Program-made: the position numbers and the translations under genes
DNA from: Deltaproteobacteria bacterium
Lineage (GTDB): Bacteria; Desulfobacterota; Syntrophia; Syntrophales; UBA5619
Assembly (NCBI GenBank): GCA_021372695.1
Contig: JAJFTY010000153.1
Location: forward strand, 1-17,345
Length of the DNA: 17,345 nucleotides
Direction of reading: 5' to 3'
Shown here: piece by piece, positions 1-7,042 of the stretch
Layout of the letters: the number at the start of each line of letters is the position of its first letter
How positions within the stretch are numbered: the stretch's first letter is position 1
The notes under the pieces: model-generated
The model's database searches: none
What the model saw: only the letters and a program-made list of their open reading frames with translations
What the model was told of the DNA's origin: nothing

Positions 1-300
1 CCACAGGCCCTCATTCAGCGTCAGCAGGCCGCTCGGGATGGCGCCGCTGCCGCCGCTGAAAGGGGTCCGGCGGGTTCTGTAGTCGAGGCCGCTCCGGCAG
101 TCGAAGTACTCGTTGAAGATGTTGACCGCCGCGTGGGCGACCAGCAATCCGAAGGTCGCCAGCGCCGCGTACCCGATGCTGAACGGCGATCCGAACCGCT
201 GCGACTCGTACCAGGCCACCGCGGCCCCGAGAACCCCCAGGATCAAGGCCAGGATCAGAAAGGGAACGCGAACGATGGTGACGATGCCCTTGAATTTCAT
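1..300 (-). CDS. UbiA-family prenyltransferase (N-terminal part, runs off the window)
   Basis: Only the first 100 codons are visible; the frame is open to base 1. The family consists of integral membrane enzymes that attach a polyprenyl chain to an aromatic acceptor (MenA- or UbiA-like) in quinone or related lipid synthesis. Residues about 12-30 and 41-60 are hydrophobic and look like the first two membrane helices. They are followed by N63-E-Y-F-D67 and D73, the Asp-rich Mg-prenyl-diphosphate motif in its N-x-x-x-D-x5-D form, and then by RTPFSGGSG at residues 78-86, typical of archaeal-like and anaerobe MenA/UbiA relatives. The ATG at 300 is supported by AGGAGG four bases upstream. It lies 102 bases downstream of thiC with no terminator between, so it is probably co-transcribed behind the TPP riboswitch. 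The acceptor substrate cannot be told from this fragment. Confidence 0.8.
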   Translation of the reverse strand, partial: MKFKGIVTIVRVPFLILALILGVLGAAVAWYESQRFGSPFSIGYAALATFGLLVAHAAVNIFNEYFDCRSGLDYRTRRTPFSGGSGAIPSGLLTLNEGLW

Positions 301-402
301 TCAGCCTCCTGTCTGCCCTCCGGTCGGTCCGGCTGTCTCCTCCCGCGCGATTGCGCCCGTGCGCATCTCACCCCGCTGCGAAGCGTCTGCTCACGCTCCT
401 CT

Positions 403-1695
403 TCAGTCGGCGGCCCGGCCGTCCAGGAACCGGTTGTACGTCTTGATCGCGCACATCTCCCCGCACATGGTGCAGACATCCTTGTCCCGGTCCTCGGTCA
501 TGCATCGTACCCGCCTGGCCTTGACCGGATCGATGGCCAGCCGGAACATCGCCTCCCAGTCGAAGGCCCTCCTGGCCCGGGACATGCTCTCGTTCCTCTG
601 CCACGTCCCGGCAATCCCCTTCTCCAGGTCCCCGATGTGCGCCGCGATGCGCGATGCGATGACCCCCTCGCGAACGTCCTGGACGGTGGGAAGCCCCAGA
701 TGCTCGGCCGGGGTCACATAACAGAGAAAATCGGCTCCTGCACCTGCTGCGATCGCGCCGCCGATCGCGCCGACGATGTGGTCATAGCCCGGGGCGATGT
801 CCGTGGGCAGCGGTCCCAGAACGTAATAGGGCGCTCCGTTGCAGAGGCGCTTCTGGAGCTTCATGTCCGCGGCGATCCGGTTCAGCGGGACGTGGCCCGG
901 TCCCTCCACCATGACCTGGACCCCCGCCTTCCGGGACCTCTCGACCAGTTCCCCCAGGAGGATCAGTTCGGCGAGTTGCGCGCGGTCCTCGGCGTCGCAG
1001 ATCGTTCCCGGCCGCAACCCGTCGCCCAGGGACAGCGTGACGTCGTATTCACGCGCGATGTCGAGCAGGCGGTCGAAATGTTCGTAAAGCGGATTCTCCC
1101 TTCCGTGCAGCGTCATCCACTCCGCCATCAGGCTGCCGCCGCGCGAAACCATCCCCATGATCCGGTCGCTCCTCTCGAGGACGGGGAGCGTCCGCGACGA
1201 GATGCCGCAGTGGAGGGTCATGAAGTCGACGCCCATCCGGGCCTCGTGTTCGATGTCCGCAAAAATGTCGCCCTCGGTCAGATCACCGCAGGTGAGCCCG
1301 CGCGCAAAGAGCCGGCTGATGGACCGGTAGATGGGAACTGTGCCGATCATGACCGAGGAGCTCTCGATCATCCCCGCGAGGATGGCGTCGATATCCCCTC
1401 CTGTGGAGAGGTCCATGACGGCATCCGCCCCGGCTTCGACGGCCACCTGTAATTTTTCGAGCTCTTCCGGCAGGCTGGCGTGGCTGGCCGAGGTCCCGAT
1501 GTTGGCGTTGATCTAGGTGGAAAGCCCGGAACCGATCGCCCTGGCCTCGAAGCCGCGCAATCTGTTTTTCGGAATGACCGCGGACCCTGCCGCGAGTTTC
1601 CGGCGGATCTCCTCAGCCTCCGCGCCCTCGTGCCCGGCCGCCTGTTCCATCTCCGACGTGATCTTCCCCGCTTTTGCCGCTTCCAGTTGTGTCAT
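403..1695 (-). pseudogene. thiC: thiC, phosphomethylpyrimidine synthase, interrupted by an in-frame amber codon at codon 61
   Basis: ThiC is a radical-SAM [4Fe-4S] enzyme converting aminoimidazole ribotide to HMP phosphate, the thiamine pyrimidine. The frame starts at the ATG at 1695 (MTQLEAAKAG, preceded by AAAGGGG) and would give 430 residues, the short anaerobe form. ThiC sequence is continuous on both sides of a TAG at 1515-1513: GLST precedes it and INANIGTSASH follows, in the same frame. The family normally has Lys at this point, so one base change (AAG to TAG) explains the stop. Downstream, VEAGADAVMDLSTGGD and the C-terminal cluster cysteines C408, C411 and C415 are intact. The second half lacks an obvious own ribosome site. 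It may be a recent pseudogene, a sequencing error or a recoded codon. The upstream TPP riboswitch argues for thiC rather than its benzimidazole-forming paralogue BzaF. Confidence 0.85.
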
Positions 1696-1719
1696 TGCTC
1701 GCACCCCTTTCAAACGTTT

Positions 1720-1748
1720 AAGGCCGCCTCGCGGGGGAAAGCGGCCTT
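1720..1748 (-). promoter_or_regulatory. Hairpin between the TPP aptamer and thiC (candidate expression platform)
   Basis: The RNA has an exact 8-bp stem, AAGGCCGC paired with GCGGCCTT (1748-1741 with 1727-1720), enclosing a 13-base C-rich loop. It lies 20 bases after the aptamer and 24 bases before the thiC start. The stem is followed by UUAAACGUUU rather than a clean U-run, so it is a poor intrinsic terminator. The loop CCCCC could pair with the GGGG of the thiC ribosome binding site, which would suit control of translation. The mechanism is inferred from reading alone; no folding was done. Confidence 0.45.
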
Positions 1749-1767
1749 CATGCACGTCGCACAACCG

Positions 1768-1859
1768 GCTCATTTCCCTACGCAGGCATTACCCTGATCA
1801 GGTCGATAGGGTCGCCGGAAATCCGGCATCTCAGTCCCTGGGGGACTCCCCTAATAAGC
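1768..1859 (-). promoter_or_regulatory. TPP riboswitch (THI element) upstream of thiC
   Basis: Read on the minus strand, the conserved THI-box pieces occur in order: GGGGAGUCC, GGGACUGAGA, GACCC, ACCUGAUCAGGGUAAUGCC and GCGUAGGGA. A closing P1 helix is visible as GCUUAUU (1859-1853) with AAUGAGC (1774-1768), including one U-G pair. GCCGGAUUUCCGGC forms the variable hairpin arm. This class binds thiamine pyrophosphate and turns off thiamine synthesis genes when the cofactor is abundant. Its place directly before thiC supports both calls. Confidence 0.96.
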
Positions 1860-1865
1860 GGACTG

Positions 1866-1894
1866 ATTCTCCGACACGCGATTTATTTTGTCAA
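1866..1894 (-). promoter_or_regulatory. Sigma-70 type promoter for the thiC transcript
   Basis: A perfect -35 TTGACA (1894-1889), a 17-base spacer and a -10 GAGAAT (1871-1866, four of six matches) predict transcription starting near 1859, at the first base of the riboswitch P1 helix. The promoter overlaps the last codons of the upstream cupin gene, whose TAA lies in the spacer. Confidence 0.7.
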
Positions 1895-2224
1895 GGGAAT
1901 TTGGGAACTGAAGGGGAATTGGGGATGGAGGCTCCCGGGGAAAACGGTCCGGGAACCGCTTACCCGCTCTACCGCCACGGCCTTGCCCTCGATGACGATC
2001 ACGCTCTCTTCGCAGTTGTGGGTATGCAGGGCGATGGCCTCACCCGGGGCGATGACGGTGATCCCGGTCAGCAGTTGTTTCGCCCCGACCGCCCCGGTGG
2101 CGAGCGGTATCGTTTTGTTTCCACGGCCGCGGGCAGCCGCGGGCAGCGCCGCAGGGCGCAGGATGGCGGGTCCGGTTTTGACGCCGGCGCTTACGGCGTC
2201 AGCGGCATTCGCTTTCGTAGGCAT
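1883..2224 (-). CDS. Cupin-domain protein, apparently truncated at the C terminus
   Basis: This is a 113-residue frame. Residues 61-80 match cupin motif 1, G-x5-H-x-H-x3-E-x6-G, with G61, H67, H69, E73 and G80; the histidines and glutamate are the usual metal ligands. The preceding segment (about 45-60) reads as the first barrel strands. After residue 85 the resemblance stops: no proper motif 2 (G-x5-P-x-G-x2-H) follows, and the last 28 residues are Ser/Pro/Phe-rich and unlike a cupin. Reading the other two frames over the tail did not restore it, so this is a loss of the 3' part rather than a simple frameshift. AGGA lies 11 bases before the ATG. The function is unknown, and the product may be non-functional. 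Confidence 0.6.
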   Translation of the reverse strand: MPTKANAADAVSAGVKTGPAILRPAALPAAARGRGNKTIPLATGAVGAKQLLTGITVIAPGEAIALHTHNCEESVIVIEGKAVAVERVSGSRTVFPGSLHPQFPFSSQIPLTK

Positions 2225-2368
2225 TGCTTCATGGATCCTTTCTTTCGTTCCCGAACAGCATGCCGAAACGCGAAATCTTCAGGACACTTGAAGGAAGTTT
2301 CGTATCAGATGCCCATCAGGCGGGAGGGCTCATAGCAGTTTTCGCATCCGGAGACAACTCTCTTCCGA

Positions 2369-3124
2369 TCAGCCGCGCCCGATGAAGCGCATCTTAGTCG
2401 CCATGATCGTCATGAACTGCACGTTGACGTCGAGCGGGAGACTTGCCATGTGGAGGACGGCATCGCCGACATGCTTGGCGTCGATCATCGGTTCGGCCGC
2501 ACCGGCCGTCTCCGATTTCTCTCCCTCTCCGGTGATGTCCGCCAGGAGTCCGGTTTGCGCATTGCCGACATCGATCTGGCCGCAGGCGATGTCGTACTTC
2601 CTGCCGTCGAGGGAGATGCTCTTGGTGAGCCCCATGACGCCGTGCTTGGTTGCGGTGTAGGGAACGGAGTCGGGCCGCGGCACCTGGGCGGAGACCGATC
2701 CGTTGTTGATGATCCGACCGCCGCGCGGCACCCGGCTTTTCATCGCCCGGAACGCCTCCTGGGCACAGAGGAACATGCCCGTGAGGTTGGCATCCACGAC
2801 CGATTTCCACTCCTCGAAGGTGAGCTCCTCGAAGGGAATGCCGGGGACGTTGACGCCGGCATTGTTGAAGAGCAGGTCGACGCGACCGAAGGCCTCTTTC
2901 GTTTTCTGAAACAGCTTCCGCACCGATTCGGGGCGGGTGACGTCCGTGGGAACGGCCAGCGCCCGGGGACCGGCGCCGGATTCGGCCGCTGTTCTTTCCA
3001 GAGGCTCCGGGCGGCGTCCGGCCAGGACGACGCGGTAGCCCGCCCGCAGCAGCGCGAGCGCCGCCGCCTTGCCGATTCCCGTTCCCGCGCCGGTGACGAC
3101 GGCGGCCTTCCCGCTTACATCCAT
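2369..3124 (-). CDS. Short-chain dehydrogenase/reductase (SDR), downstream of hgcB
   Basis: This classical SDR of 251 residues is the usual family size. The Rossmann nucleotide-binding motif TGxxxGIG spans 11-18, NNAG is at 87-90, and the catalytic tetrad is N113, S143, Y156 and K160 (YTATK). Arg37-Arg38 after the second strand favours NADP(H). It is a cytosolic NAD(P)-dependent oxidoreductase whose substrate cannot be read from the sequence. It starts 31 bases after hgcB with GGGGGAG just before the ATG, so it is probably the last gene of the mnmA-to-hgcB transcript. No clear terminator follows. Whether it has any role alongside HgcAB is unknown; hitchhiking in the operon is equally possible. 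Confidence 0.88.
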   Translation of the reverse strand: MDVSGKAAVVTGAGTGIGKAAALALLRAGYRVVLAGRRPEPLERTAAESGAGPRALAVPTDVTRPESVRKLFQKTKEAFGRVDLLFNNAGVNVPGIPFEELTFEEWKSVVDANLTGMFLCAQEAFRAMKSRVPRGGRIINNGSVSAQVPRPDSVPYTATKHGVMGLTKSISLDGRKYDIACGQIDVGNAQTGLLADITGEGEKSETAGAAEPMIDAKHVGDAVLHMASLPLDVNVQFMTIMATKMRFIGRG

Positions 3125-3155
3125 GACTCCCCCAGTGACTTGTGATCCGCCCGCT

Positions 3156-3482
3156 TCAACAGCAGTCGGTCCCTTTCGCCTTGTCCGGAGACCCCTGCGG
3201 CTCGATCGTGCAGCAGCAGGCGCCGTTTTGACGGTTGAGCATCCCGTTGATCACCGCCGCGGCGCATCCGACGCCGGCTTCGACCGACAGGGCGCCGGCC
3301 GGGCAGTTGCGGCTGCACGCCCCGCACTCCATGCAGGCGTCGCGGTTTCGGATTCTGACGCGTTTTCCGTCGATCTCCAGCACCTCGTGGGGGCAGACCT
3401 CAACGCAGATGCCGCAGCCGGTGCAGGCATCGCGGTCGGCCCTCAAGGTGACCACATCCTTCAGATAGAGCAGATTCCCCAT
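3156..3482 (-). CDS. hgcB: HgcB, 2[4Fe-4S] ferredoxin of mercury methylation
   Basis: HgcB is the ferredoxin partner of HgcA, thought to reduce the corrinoid to Co(I) and to handle Hg(II) through extra cysteines. The 108-residue protein has two complete cluster motifs, C20-x2-C23-x2-C26-x3-C30-P and C50-x2-C53-x2-C56-x3-C60-P, the second within the family-typical DACMECGAC. It also has the diagnostic VGCA with Cys73 and a C-terminal vicinal pair C107-C108; C89-C90-C91 add a further run. An ordinary ferredoxin lacks Cys73 and the terminal pair. The start lies one base after the hgcA stop, with GGGAGG upstream, indicating translational coupling. The alternative, a generic ferredoxin, is made unlikely by the adjoining hgcA. 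Confidence 0.96.
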   Translation of the reverse strand: MGNLLYLKDVVTLRADRDACTGCGICVEVCPHEVLEIDGKRVRIRNRDACMECGACSRNCPAGALSVEAGVGCAAAVINGMLNRQNGACCCTIEPQGSPDKAKGTDCC

Positions 3483-3483
3483 A

Positions 3484-4641
3484 TCATCCTCCCGGCCAAA
3501 ACCGTGAAAAGAGCAGAACGCCAGCCCCCAGCAGGCCCGCGCTGATTTCCAGGGGCAGGGCCCAGTGCATCTCCCGTTTCACCCCGGAAAGGGACGTGTA
3601 GGTGGAGGCGCCGGTGAAATTCATCGCCAGGAACGCCGAGATGGTCGGGATCAGGAGCAGCCACGCGATCCCGGCCAGAAGACCCGGCCCGCTGCCCGCC
3701 GCTCCTCTCCAGACCCCAATCAGGAGCACCGCCGCGACCAGGCCGGCGAAAAGGCCCTTCACGGAAAAGGGGCGTCCCGGAAGCCAGGGAAGCAGGAGCG
3801 GGGTCAGGACAGCGCCGGACAGGAGGCCGGTCAAAAAGGCCGCGGCCGAAAAAAAGCCGTCGTGCATCACGTTGCGGAGGAATCCCCCCTCCCCGCCGAA
3901 ACCGCAGACGACAAGGAGCACGGGGATGATGATCAGCGCGGGCTTCAGCGTGGCGACCAGTTCGATGGGGATGAGAACGGCGCGCTCCCGCAGCGGGAAT
4001 TCCTTCCGCCGCATCGCGGCCGTGGCCCTGAGACCGGCATCGAGATAGGCCGGGAGGTCCCGGGCGAGAATCGGCCCGAAATGGACCCTGAAGCCCGACC
4101 CTTTCCGGACCAGGTGGCCGGATACCCCCGGTGCGCCGAGCTGCGGCAGGATCAGATCGCGGTGGTTCACGACCTCCTTCAGACCGGCGGCCCCGAGGCG
4201 GTACAGGAGCTCGTCGGTTCCGAAGGTCCCCTTCCCGGCCGCACACCAGACGTTGATCCCCTTCGTGTCGAGGACCAGGATCCAGGCGGTTCTTCCCGGC
4301 AGAGCCTCGCGGAGGCGGTCGAACGTCATCTTGTAGTTGGCCGTGACGAGGACCGGCGATCCCCCATCGGGCGACCCGAGGGCATAGAGCCCGGGATCGA
4401 CGGCATAATCCATGCGGCCGACCCCCCAGCGGGCCTTGATCGAGCCCCACCGGTCGCTCCGCGTGAGGGACGAGGCGACCCGGGGGATCGGCCCCGCGGG
4501 GCCGGCCAGGTCACCGGTCACGAACGGCTGGTCCAGACGGGGCTGGACGGGCGCAGCCCCTCCTGCCGCAGCCGCGCAGGCCTCGGCGGAAGCCATGGGC
4601 AGCATGACCGGCTTCACATTCTCTTCTGGAGGTGTTGGCAT
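3484..4641 (-). CDS. hgcA: HgcA, corrinoid methyltransferase of mercury methylation
   Basis: HgcA transfers a methyl group from its cobalamin-like cofactor to Hg(II), forming methylmercury. The decisive motif N130-V-W-C-A-A-G-K137 is present; its Cys133 is the lower-axial cobalt ligand in the family. Residues about 60-220 form the corrinoid-binding domain related to the CO dehydrogenase/acetyl-CoA synthase corrinoid protein. About 230-380 contain five hydrophobic helices (near 232-248, 261-283, 295-310, 318-338 and 360-378), the expected membrane anchor. The 385-residue length and the Cys position suggest an N-terminal extension of some 40 residues, rich in Ala and Pro, compared with the Desulfovibrio protein as I remember it; a later start such as Met16 is possible. 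The gene begins 17 bases after cysE. No cobalamin riboswitch is visible nearby. Confidence 0.96.
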   Translation of the reverse strand: MPTPPEENVKPVMLPMASAEACAAAAGGAAPVQPRLDQPFVTGDLAGPAGPIPRVASSLTRSDRWGSIKARWGVGRMDYAVDPGLYALGSPDGGSPVLVTANYKMTFDRLREALPGRTAWILVLDTKGINVWCAAGKGTFGTDELLYRLGAAGLKEVVNHRDLILPQLGAPGVSGHLVRKGSGFRVHFGPILARDLPAYLDAGLRATAAMRRKEFPLRERAVLIPIELVATLKPALIIIPVLLVVCGFGGEGGFLRNVMHDGFFSAAAFLTGLLSGAVLTPLLLPWLPGRPFSVKGLFAGLVAAVLLIGVWRGAAGSGPGLLAGIAWLLLIPTISAFLAMNFTGASTYTSLSGVKREMHWALPLEISAGLLGAGVLLFSRFWPGG

Positions 4642-4658
4642 CTCGCTGCTTTCAATGT

Positions 4659-5615
4659 TCAGATTCCCGCGCCCCGTTCGAACATCTCCTCGCGGGTCTG
4701 CGCCTGGGTGATCCGGCTTTCCGGCGGCACGCTGTGGACCAGCCAGACATTTCCGCCGATCACCGAGCCGCGTCCGATCGTCACCCGGCCAAGGATGGTG
4801 GCGCCCGAGTAGATCGTCACGTCATCCTCGACAATGGGATGGCGGTCGATTCCCCGGACCACCTTTCCCTCGCCGTCCACGGCAAAGCTTTTCGCCCCGA
4901 GGGTCACCCCCTGGTAGATCCGCACCCGACTACCGATGATGCAGGTCTCCCCGATTACGACCCCGGTCCCGTGGTCGATGAAGAAATGCTCCCCGATCGT
5001 TGCCCCGGGGTGGATATCGATGCCCGTTGCTCCATGGGCCGCCTCGGTGATCATCCGGGGAATGATCGGCACCCCGAGCCGGAAGAGCTCATGGGCCAGT
5101 CGGTAGCTCGTGATCGCCAGGATCCCCGGGTAACTGAAGATCACCTCGTCGGGATTGGCGGCTGCCGGGTCGCCCTCGAAAGCGGCGCAGACATCCTTGG
5201 CCAGAGTCCGCTGAACCTCGGGCAGACTCCGGAGAAACTCCCCGGTCAGCTCCCGCGCCTTCTGGTCACAGAAAGCGACGCATCCCGGACCCTCCTCGCA
5301 GATGAAGCAGAGCCCCCGCTTGATCTGCTCCTGGAGTTCGATCCGGATGTGGTCCAGAGCCGACCCGACGTGGAAGCGGATACTGTCCTGGCCGTGATCG
5401 GAAAAACCGAAATACCCGGGGAAGAGGACCGCACGGAGCGATTCGACGACCGTCCCGATCGCCCGCCGGGAGGGCAGGGCCTGATTTTGCCACCGCTTCC
5501 GGATTCCGGTGGCCGATCCGTTGCCCGGAGCGCAGAGGGCCTCCACCAGCCGGGAAAAATCCGCTTCCGTCTGGATCTGTAACGGCAGATCTGCCTTCAT
5601 GTTTTGATTGGACAT
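4659..5615 (-). CDS. cysE: Serine O-acetyltransferase (CysE/EpsC type)
   Basis: The enzyme acetylates L-serine with acetyl-CoA to O-acetylserine, the substrate of the cysK product encoded upstream. The 318-residue protein has an alpha-helical N-terminal half and a left-handed beta-helix of hexapeptide repeats from about 198 to 295. It carries the signature GIDIHPGATIG (198-208), then D214-H215 and GVVIGET, matching the family's catalytic region. A four-cysteine cluster, C103-x2-C106-x5-C112-x3-C116, lies in the N-terminal part and looks like a metal site. The start is uncertain: the ATG at 5615 has AGAAGG only two bases upstream, and Met6 at 5600 is an alternative. The gene is 41 bases after the MOSC gene and 17 before hgcA, so it appears to be in one operon with the mercury genes. 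Confidence 0.93.
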   Translation of the reverse strand: MSNQNMKADLPLQIQTEADFSRLVEALCAPGNGSATGIRKRWQNQALPSRRAIGTVVESLRAVLFPGYFGFSDHGQDSIRFHVGSALDHIRIELQEQIKRGLCFICEEGPGCVAFCDQKARELTGEFLRSLPEVQRTLAKDVCAAFEGDPAAANPDEVIFSYPGILAITSYRLAHELFRLGVPIIPRMITEAAHGATGIDIHPGATIGEHFFIDHGTGVVIGETCIIGSRVRIYQGVTLGAKSFAVDGEGKVVRGIDRHPIVEDDVTIYSGATILGRVTIGRGSVIGGNVWLVHSVPPESRITQAQTREEMFERGAGI

Positions 5616-5656
5616 GACCTTCTTGTGTGCTCCTTCTAACCCATCATCCGGTTCCG

Positions 5657-6094
5657 TCAGATCATCTCGACGGCATCCCCGTCGGCGATCTTCCCGCCCC
5701 GGATCACGCGGGCGAAAACGCCTTCCTTCGGCATGATGCAGGTTCCCACGGCCTGGAAGATGGCGCAACCCTTGTGGCACGCCTTCCCGATCTGGCTGAT
5801 CTCGAGGATGACCTCGCTCCCGACCTTGAGCTGGGTCCCGACCGGGATGGTGAAGAGCTCCATCCCCTCGATCGTCAGGTTCTCCGCGAAGTCGCCCGAG
5901 TTCAGCTCGAGGCCCAGGGCCTTCATCTTGTCGATGCTGTCCTGCGCAAGCAGGCTCACCTGCCTCGCGATCCCCCGTGAGGCGTGCGCATCCCCTTCCA
6001 GACCGTAATCCTCGATGAAAATTCCCGTCCCGCAGGGGATCTTCTTCACCCCGGTCGTCTCACTCTTGCAGACGGCGATAATCTTTCCTGGCAT
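5657..6094 (-). CDS. MOSC-domain protein
   Basis: The 145-residue single-domain protein resembles the MOSC (molybdenum cofactor sulfurase C-terminal) family, which occurs alone in many anaerobes beside cofactor genes. Visible hallmarks are GLEGDAHASRG (31-41), the QVSLL strand, GDFAENLTIEG (67-77) and a cysteine region GKACHKGC (103-110) with C106 and C110; the conserved cysteine is thought to carry sulfur or bind the pterin cofactor. It would be cytosolic. GGGGGAG lies seven bases before the ATG. Its place among nifS, mnmA and nadA fits a role in sulfur handling, but no substrate can be named. No full molybdenum-cofactor gene set is present in the window. Confidence 0.85.
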   Translation of the reverse strand: MPGKIIAVCKSETTGVKKIPCGTGIFIEDYGLEGDAHASRGIARQVSLLAQDSIDKMKALGLELNSGDFAENLTIEGMELFTIPVGTQLKVGSEVILEISQIGKACHKGCAIFQAVGTCIMPKEGVFARVIRGGKIADGDAVEMI

Positions 6095-6130
6095 GCTGCT
6101 TCTCCCCCTGGGCTTCCCCTTCGATCTCCT

Positions 6131-7042
6131 TCAACGGCCGACGTTCAGCATCGCCTCGATGGCACGCCGGGCGCGCACCGCGATCTCTTCCGGCACCTCG
6201 ATTCGATGGACCATGTCCTCGAGCGACCAGAGGATCTTCTCCAGGGTCGTCTTCTTCATGTTCGGGCAGATGACCGTATCGGAGATGGGATGGAAGATCT
6301 TGTCCGGCGCCTCCTTCTTCAGGCGGTGGATGATCCCCGGCTCCGTGCCGACGATGATCTCTTTGGCCTTCGTCTCTCTGGCAAAACGGCTCATCCCGCC
6401 GGTGGAGATCACCATGTCCGCGATGGCGGCCACCTCGGGCCGGCACTCCGGATGGACCATGACGACCGCCCCGGGATGGCGGGCCCGGGCCGCCGCGATG
6501 TGTTCGGGCAGGATCCGGGCGTGGGTGGGGCAGAACCCGGGCCAGGTGATGAACTCCCGGCCGGTCTTCGCGGCCACGAAGGCGGCCAGGTATTTGTCGG
6601 GGACGAAGATGATCTCCTTGGCATCCCTGAGGACCTCCTCGACCATCCGGACGGCGTTCGCCGAGGTGCAGCAGAGGTCGCACTCCGCCTTGACCTCGGC
6701 CGAGGTGTTCACGTAGCAGAGGACCTTCGCCCCGGGATGCTCGGCCTTCAAGGCCCGGAGTTGATCGGCGGCGATCATGTCCGCCATCGGACAGCCCGCA
6801 TCCCTAGCCGGCAGCAGCACGGTCTTTTGGGGCGAGAGAATCTTGGCCGTCTCCGCCATGAACTGGACCCCGCAGAAGACGATCACCTCGGCATCGGTCA
6901 CCTGAGACGCCTTGATGCTCAGTTCGAGAGAGTCTCCGACGAAATCGGCGATGTCCTGGACCTCGGGAATCTGGTAGTTGTGGGCCAGGATGACCGCCTT
7001 GCGCTCTTTCTTCAGCTTTTCGATCTTATCGATGATTTCCAA
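6131..7042 (-). CDS. nadA: Quinolinate synthase NadA (TTG start)
   Basis: NadA condenses iminoaspartate with dihydroxyacetone phosphate to quinolinate in NAD biosynthesis, using a [4Fe-4S] cluster held by three cysteines. With the TTG at 7042 as start the protein has 303 residues, the normal bacterial length. C84 (AGCPMAD), C171 (PGFCPTH) and C259 (VICPNMK) occupy the positions of the three ligands known from Thermotoga maritima. HNYQ (21-24), GDSLELS and CCTSANAV are further family signatures. The start is decided by AGGAGG six bases upstream of the TTG; the longer reading from 7138 lacks such a site and lies inside mnmA. The first 17 bases overlap the mnmA 3' end, so translation of the two is probably coupled. 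Confidence 0.96.
   Translation of the reverse strand: MEIIDKIEKLKKERKAVILAHNYQIPEVQDIADFVGDSLELSIKASQVTDAEVIVFCGVQFMAETAKILSPQKTVLLPARDAGCPMADMIAADQLRALKAEHPGAKVLCYVNTSAEVKAECDLCCTSANAVRMVEEVLRDAKEIIFVPDKYLAAFVAAKTGREFITWPGFCPTHARILPEHIAAARARHPGAVVMVHPECRPEVAAIADMVISTGGMSRFARETKAKEIIVGTEPGIIHRLKKEAPDKIFHPISDTVICPNMKKTTLEKILWSLEDMVHRIEVPEEIAVRARRAIEAMLNVGR

Noticed and set aside
403..1446. A shorter ThiC-like protein starting at Met84 as the real gene
   Set aside because: There is no ribosome site near 1446, and ThiC similarity continues upstream through the amber codon, so the full frame is the ancestral gene.
133..1452. Long plus-strand frame opposite thiC
   Set aside because: It lies antisense to clear ThiC sequence and reads as Arg/Asp/Pro-rich low-complexity protein without any family motif; such frames are expected opposite GC-rich genes.
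1513..1773. 86-residue frame as an independent small protein
   Set aside because: Its part from 1695 is the ThiC N terminus and the rest covers the riboswitch hairpin; the end is the amber codon in thiC.
3156..3482. Generic ferredoxin for the hgcB gene
   Set aside because: The VGCA cysteine at residue 73, the terminal Cys-Cys and the adjoining hgcA with its NVWCAAGK motif identify HgcB.
3565..4812. Long plus-strand frame opposite hgcA
   Set aside because: Antisense shadow of HgcA and the end of cysE; no recognisable domain.
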